From Ruminococcus sp. (GTDB lineage Bacteria > Bacillota > Clostridia > Oscillospirales > Ruminococcaceae), in the NCBI GenBank assembly GCA_017626015.1, contig JAGAJO010000005.1, positions 1 to 64,000 of the forward strand: DNA of 64,000 nt, written 5' to 3'. The notes under the pieces are model-generated. The model saw only the letters and a program-made list of their open reading frames with translations, did no database searches and had not been told where the DNA came from. Position numbers and translations under genes: made by a program. Position 1 is the first letter of the stretch. Each line of letters opens with the position of its first letter. Positions 60,429 to 64,000 of this stretch are shown one piece after another.

Positions 60429-60469
60429 GATGATATACCTTCCCTGTATCAGATATTTGTTACAAGCAT

Positions 60470-60505
60470 TTAAAGGCCTTCGTCCGCTGCGGTCGAAAGC
60501 CTTTA
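60470..60505 (-). terminator. terminator after the anchored CotH gene
   Basis: On the minus strand TAAAGGC-TTTCG and CGAA-GCCTTTA form a stem around ACCGCAGCGGA, followed by AATG with few T, so it is weak. Confidence 0.55.
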
Positions 60506-60512
60506 TTTCTGC

Positions 60513-62237
60513 TTATTTCTTCTTTTTATTTACAACTGCAACTGCGCAGGCAAAAGCGCAGAGCGCCAATGACAGCTGTGCTGCTCCCGTTTTAGGATTT
60601 TCGGAGGACGCAGTGTTTTTGTTCGCAGATGACGAAGATTCCGGCTTAGCGGTCTCCGCCTTGGACGAGCTGTCAGCGGAGCTGCTTTCGTCTGAGCTAT
60701 TGCTTTCGTCTGAGCTGCTGCTTTCAGGCGTACTGCTTTCCTGAGGATCGCTGTCGTCCGGCTTTGATGAATTATCATCTACAGGAGGCTCACTCACTGT
60801 AAAGGTCTTATCCATCCATACCATTCTTTTGTCTATCCATTCAAGGAGCTTGTTTGCGTCGTTTATTGCATTTTCGCTTGTTTTTGTAAGATCCTCGGGA
60901 TAATCGGCGAGAATTCCTCTCTCCTCCATTATAGCAGCCTTGACATTTGAGGTTTCCGCTGTCCACTTATCGGCACAGAGATCCATGAACCAGTCCTCCT
61001 TGGCAAGCAGTATGAACCACGGATTGGATCTGTCGCCGTTCTGATTAGCAAACCATCTTTCACAGAATGCGCCTGCCCAGTATCTTGACGTACTGTCATT
61101 ATAAGCCCAGTTAAAATCCCACGGCGATGTAAACTGCAATTTAGGAGTCTGACTTCCCTCTGCAAAATCAACGCACATATAGAAGCTGCCCTCGCCGCAG
61201 TCATAATCGTGTACTATCTCGTAAAGCAGATACATATCTACAACGGATTCGATATCCATAACGGCGGTAATGGTTTCTTCTGCCGTAGTGTAATCCGACT
61301 CGATAAGATCAAAGTTCTCATCAAAGGTAAGATACTCTCCCTTTTCTACAGCCTTATAAAGTATCTCAAAGGAATTGTTCAGATATTTATTTATGAAATC
61401 TACCTGCTCCTGAGAATAAACGTCGTTCTTGACCGAATAATCGGCAGGTACGAACTGTCTTGTTTCTCCTCTTATGTCGGTAACGGTAGCTCCCTCATAA
61501 TCCATAGTAAAGTAGATATTGTCAGGCTCACGATCCGCATAGTTGTCAAGCTCCAGATAATAACCTATGTCCGTACCCTGATAACCCTCCTCAGGCTCCG
61601 TAACATTTACTCTGTGTTTGTTTACCTGATTCTGTTCGCACAAAACATAAATGCCCTTAAATTGATCGTTGACATAAAGATGCACGAGCTGTGAATCGCT
61701 GACGTAAGCTGTATCTCCGAAAATAGTTCTTCCCATCCTCAAAGCGATATCGTTTCTTATCAGATCCCAGTCGGATTTCAGAAGCACCCAGCTCTTGCAC
61801 TGCGCACCGTCGTTAAGGCCCAGCATATTCGTCTTACTGTCAAATTTGATACGGTATGGAACGGGATTCTTCTTTATCTGCTCAACGTCTCCGAAATAGG
61901 CGCTTGAATTTCCTCTTACCCTTATTCCCGCAGAGACCTCGTCCAGCTCGTAATCCTCGTCTACGTTGAAAACGTCCACAACGCATTCGGTATAGATCTC
62001 CTTTGACAGTATCAGCTCGCTGTTGTTATTTGTGGTAACGTTTATAACGGGCAGCTTGGTCTGGGACGCTATCTTCTCCTCAAAGCTTTTCTTAGCCTCG
62101 GCATCGACTGAAAGCGACTCATATGTATTAATATCAGCCGCCGAAGCGTTTACAGTCCCGAACATACTGAATGTCATAACCAGCGCAGCAGATAACGCCG
62201 CCGCCTTCCGGCACATACCCTTGGTATCAGTTTTCAT
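60513..62237 (-). CDS. CotH-like secreted protein with NPxTG surface anchor
   Basis: A 574-residue exported protein. Signal peptide to about residue 35 (LSAALVMTFSMFGTVNASA). CotH domain about 50-460: LPVINVTTNNNSELILS, SAGIRVRGNSSAYF, CKSWVLLKSDWDLIRNDIALRMG, LYVNDQFKGIYVLCEQNQ and LQFTSPWDFNWAYNDS (acidic metal-binding motif). A Pro/Ser/Asp/Glu linker follows, then NPKTG, a hydrophobic stretch and NKKKK, a sortase-type signal. GAGGAGG fixes ATG 62237 over an upstream in-frame start. It is followed on the transcript by a hairpin. Confidence 0.9.
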   Translation of the reverse strand: MKTDTKGMCRKAAALSAALVMTFSMFGTVNASAADINTYESLSVDAEAKKSFEEKIASQTKLPVINVTTNNNSELILSKEIYTECVVDVFNVDEDYELDEVSAGIRVRGNSSAYFGDVEQIKKNPVPYRIKFDSKTNMLGLNDGAQCKSWVLLKSDWDLIRNDIALRMGRTIFGDTAYVSDSQLVHLYVNDQFKGIYVLCEQNQVNKHRVNVTEPEEGYQGTDIGYYLELDNYADREPDNIYFTMDYEGATVTDIRGETRQFVPADYSVKNDVYSQEQVDFINKYLNNSFEILYKAVEKGEYLTFDENFDLIESDYTTAEETITAVMDIESVVDMYLLYEIVHDYDCGEGSFYMCVDFAEGSQTPKLQFTSPWDFNWAYNDSTSRYWAGAFCERWFANQNGDRSNPWFILLAKEDWFMDLCADKWTAETSNVKAAIMEERGILADYPEDLTKTSENAINDANKLLEWIDKRMVWMDKTFTVSEPPVDDNSSKPDDSDPQESSTPESSSSDESNSSDESSSADSSSKAETAKPESSSSANKNTASSENPKTGAAQLSLALCAFACAVAVVNKKKK

Positions 62238-62262
62238 ACTTCTCCTCCTCAATAATAAAATT

Positions 62263-63318
62263 TTATTTTATTTCACCCTGAAAATCCGGCAGCTCGTCAA
62301 GGGTGATAACCTTGTCACTGTTATAAACCTCTGTCAGATTCGTCTTGTCGTTAGCCATAATGTGATCCGTGTGCCATATCATAAACCATGCCCACATATC
62401 GCCGTCAAGCTCAAATTCCTTAACGCTTGGCACCTTTCCGCATTCATGGAACGCCATAGGCTTGTCCGCAACGTCAAGCAGCTTGTTCCAAGCCTTGATG
62501 TTGGTGCTGTTATCATAGGTATCCGAGCCAATAACGTCAACATACTCGTCTCCTGGATACCAGCCGTTTTTTACCTCGCCGGAATATCCCAGGACCCATA
62601 TAAGGTTGTTAAGCCCGTATTCGTTTGTGAATTTATCATACATAAGCTGCCATAGCTTGATGAAATTGTCGTTACCGCCCTTGCCCCACCAGAACCATTG
62701 TCCGTCAAATTCGTGGAAGGGTCTCCAGAGTACAGGTATGTCCGCATCACGAAGTTCCTGTAACGCTTTTGCCGCATTGTCCCAGCTCTTCATCATGGAT
62801 TCATATTCGTCCGTTCCCTCAGTCAGAAGCTTGTCAAAGTCGGGATCCTCGTCAAGGGATTCCTGATAGCCGCTGCCGCTTACGCCTGTATGCCAGCATA
62901 TAGTGACTATTCCGCCTTTTTCGTCCCATTCCTTTGAACGCTGAACAACTCCGTCAAAATCGTTGTTCATAAAATCTAGACCTCTCATCGCAGGCAGCTT
63001 GCCCGTCGTTTCGAGAATGTAGTCCATTTCGTAATCAGGCGAAGTCATCCATGTGGACTCCTGCTGACAGGTCAGCATATTTTCGCCGAAGTTTTCGCAT
63101 ATATAATCGTATATCCGCCGTGTTTTTTCCGTGGACTCCGGATTTGCAAGCTTGTTTTTTGACGCAAAGCCTTCTTTATCCGGATCTTCATAGACTGCTC
63201 CGGATCCTGAAGATACCTCCGACAAGCTGTCCGAAGTCTCTTTTCCCGCACAGGCACACAGCAATGTAAGCACAAATACAGATGTCATCACTACAGAAAC
63301 AGCTTTTAAATATTTCAA
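62263..63318 (-). CDS. GH26 lipoprotein, beta-mannanase type
   Basis: A 351-residue surface lipoprotein. Lipobox LCAC (Cys23), short linker, then a GH26 barrel: DYICENFGENMLTCQQEST, TTGKLPAMRGLDFMN, VTICWHTGVSG, LWRPFHEFDGQWFWWGKGG (acid/base Glu, preceded by the expected His) and KPMAFHECGKVP (nucleophile Glu). No CBM. It lies 25 bp upstream of the CotH gene on the same strand, so the two are probably one operon, with an AraC-type gene divergently arranged. Likely cleaves beta-1,4-mannan. Confidence 0.93.
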   Translation of the reverse strand: MKYLKAVSVVMTSVFVLTLLCACAGKETSDSLSEVSSGSGAVYEDPDKEGFASKNKLANPESTEKTRRIYDYICENFGENMLTCQQESTWMTSPDYEMDYILETTGKLPAMRGLDFMNNDFDGVVQRSKEWDEKGGIVTICWHTGVSGSGYQESLDEDPDFDKLLTEGTDEYESMMKSWDNAAKALQELRDADIPVLWRPFHEFDGQWFWWGKGGNDNFIKLWQLMYDKFTNEYGLNNLIWVLGYSGEVKNGWYPGDEYVDVIGSDTYDNSTNIKAWNKLLDVADKPMAFHECGKVPSVKEFELDGDMWAWFMIWHTDHIMANDKTNLTEVYNSDKVITLDELPDFQGEIK

Positions 63319-63363
63319 TCTGACCGATCTCCCCCCATATTAACTTAAATATATTATATCATA

Positions 63364-63392
63364 TTGACAAAGATATTTAAATGATATATAAT
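63364..63392 (+). promoter_or_regulatory. promoter of the AraC-type gene
   Basis: Perfect TTGACA (63364-63369), 17-bp spacer, TATAAT (63387-63392). It lies in the 108-bp divergent region shared with the GH26 gene. Confidence 0.8.
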
Positions 63393-63426
63393 ATGTTTGA
63401 TTTAACTTTTTAAAGGTTGTGTTATC

Positions 63427-64000
63427 ATGTTTACCATTAAATACATGGGGTGCGATTACAGACATGACAAAGATTTCTATACAGAACGACAGCTCGGATA
63501 TGACTTTTATCTTGCGCTTTTTATCAAAAGCAGATGCGTTATAGGAGTCAGTGAAAATGTAACCGAATACGAACCTGACACATTTGTCCTATTTAACAAA
63601 AACTCTCCTCAGTTCTACGGAGCCTGCGGAGAGGATTATACTGACGACTGGATAGTGTTTTCGGCGGACGAGTCGTTTATATCGGGACTTAATATCGAAT
63701 TTGGCAAGCCGGTGCATATAGGCAAGCGCTTTGACCTTGGCAGCTACTTCCGCATTATACAAAGCTATTTTTTCAGATGCAACAACAGCAACGCCACGCT
63801 CTATCACATAATGTCGGCTATGTTTATGGAGATCTCTGAATGTATAGAAAACACCGACACAGCCGTTCCGCATATTTCAAAGCTTCGTGAGCTTCGCATC
63901 AGGATATATTACGAGCCTCAGCTTGACTGGAATATAAGCTGCATGGCGGAGGAGCTTCACGTCAGCGAACCGTATATACAGGAAATCTACCGCCGGGCAT
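63427..64000 (+). CDS. AraC-family transcriptional regulator, N-terminal part (cut by window end)
   Basis: At least 191 residues with no stop before the window end. The N-terminal part (FYLALFIKSRCVIGV, DTFVLFNKNSPQFYG, WIVFSADESF) is a cupin-like sensor domain. The last residues, IYYEPQLDWNISCMAEELHVSEPYIQEIYRR, begin the AraC HTH region. ATG 63427 sits 35 bp after a strong promoter. Divergent from the GH26/CotH pair, so it may regulate mannan use; ligand unknown. Confidence 0.88.
   Translation, partial: MFTIKYMGCDYRHDKDFYTERQLGYDFYLALFIKSRCVIGVSENVTEYEPDTFVLFNKNSPQFYGACGEDYTDDWIVFSADESFISGLNIEFGKPVHIGKRFDLGSYFRIIQSYFFRCNNSNATLYHIMSAMFMEISECIENTDTAVPHISKLRELRIRIYYEPQLDWNISCMAEELHVSEPYIQEIYRRA

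Overview
This window looks like a chromosome segment of a Ruminococcus-type clostridium (Firmicutes, Oscillospiraceae): anaerobic, fibre-degrading and Gram-positive. Supporting evidence: a three-gene electron-bifurcating [FeFe] hydrogenase operon, a clustered purine pathway with a split PurH (PurO plus stand-alone AICAR transformylase), SpoVT, two CotH-like proteins, GH26/GH95/CE2-type enzymes for plant polysaccharides, NPxTG surface-anchor tails, and many lipoproteins with Ser/Thr-rich linkers. No tRNA or rRNA gene was recognised.

Layout. 1-6443: a type I-C-like CRISPR array runs in from the left edge. It stops after five repeats, and resumes 6 kb later with one intact repeat, a 34-nt spacer and a decayed terminal repeat. 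Between the two parts lies a lower-GC island with a Cys-rich protein, McrB (with EVE and winged-helix modules), McrC and gene debris. 6572-18921: purine biosynthesis cluster (leader peptide and terminator, purE, an HTH-methyltransferase, purC, a PurF paralog without its catalytic Cys, purF, purM, purN, purO, a DUF4177-like gene, the AICAR transformylase, a lipoprotein, purD). Repeat-like inserts sit between its genes. purB lies alone at 51.5 kb. 19197-26736: pepF, a lipoprotein, an ECF S-component beside coaX (probable pantothenate uptake and phosphorylation), tex, spoVT. 27043-31206: hydCBA on the minus strand, then a cytidylate-kinase-like gene. 32555-38234: GH95, GH26 lipoprotein and CE2-like anchored esterase. 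38307-40280: GntR/YtrA-type regulator with an ABC-2 exporter. 40597-42866: amino-acid ABC importer whose binding protein is circularly permuted.

42867-64000: lipoprotein, GNAT and YiiX-like genes, a CotH lipoprotein, DUF5662, a small membrane-protein/XRE operon behind three operator palindromes, thiT under a TPP riboswitch, purB, a five-gene run of poorly known genes, metY, a PadR/DUF1700/DUF4097/PspC envelope operon, a histidine phosphatase, a second CotH protein with a sorting tail, a second GH26, and an AraC regulator cut by the window end.

The most noteworthy items are the McrBC island splitting a CRISPR array, the circularly permuted solute-binding protein, the PurF paralog lacking its nucleophile, the attenuator-like leader of the purine cluster, several small families of terminal-inverted-repeat or hairpin elements in intergenic regions, and the triple operator of the XRE operon. 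All family assignments were made by eye from sequence motifs; no database search was possible.
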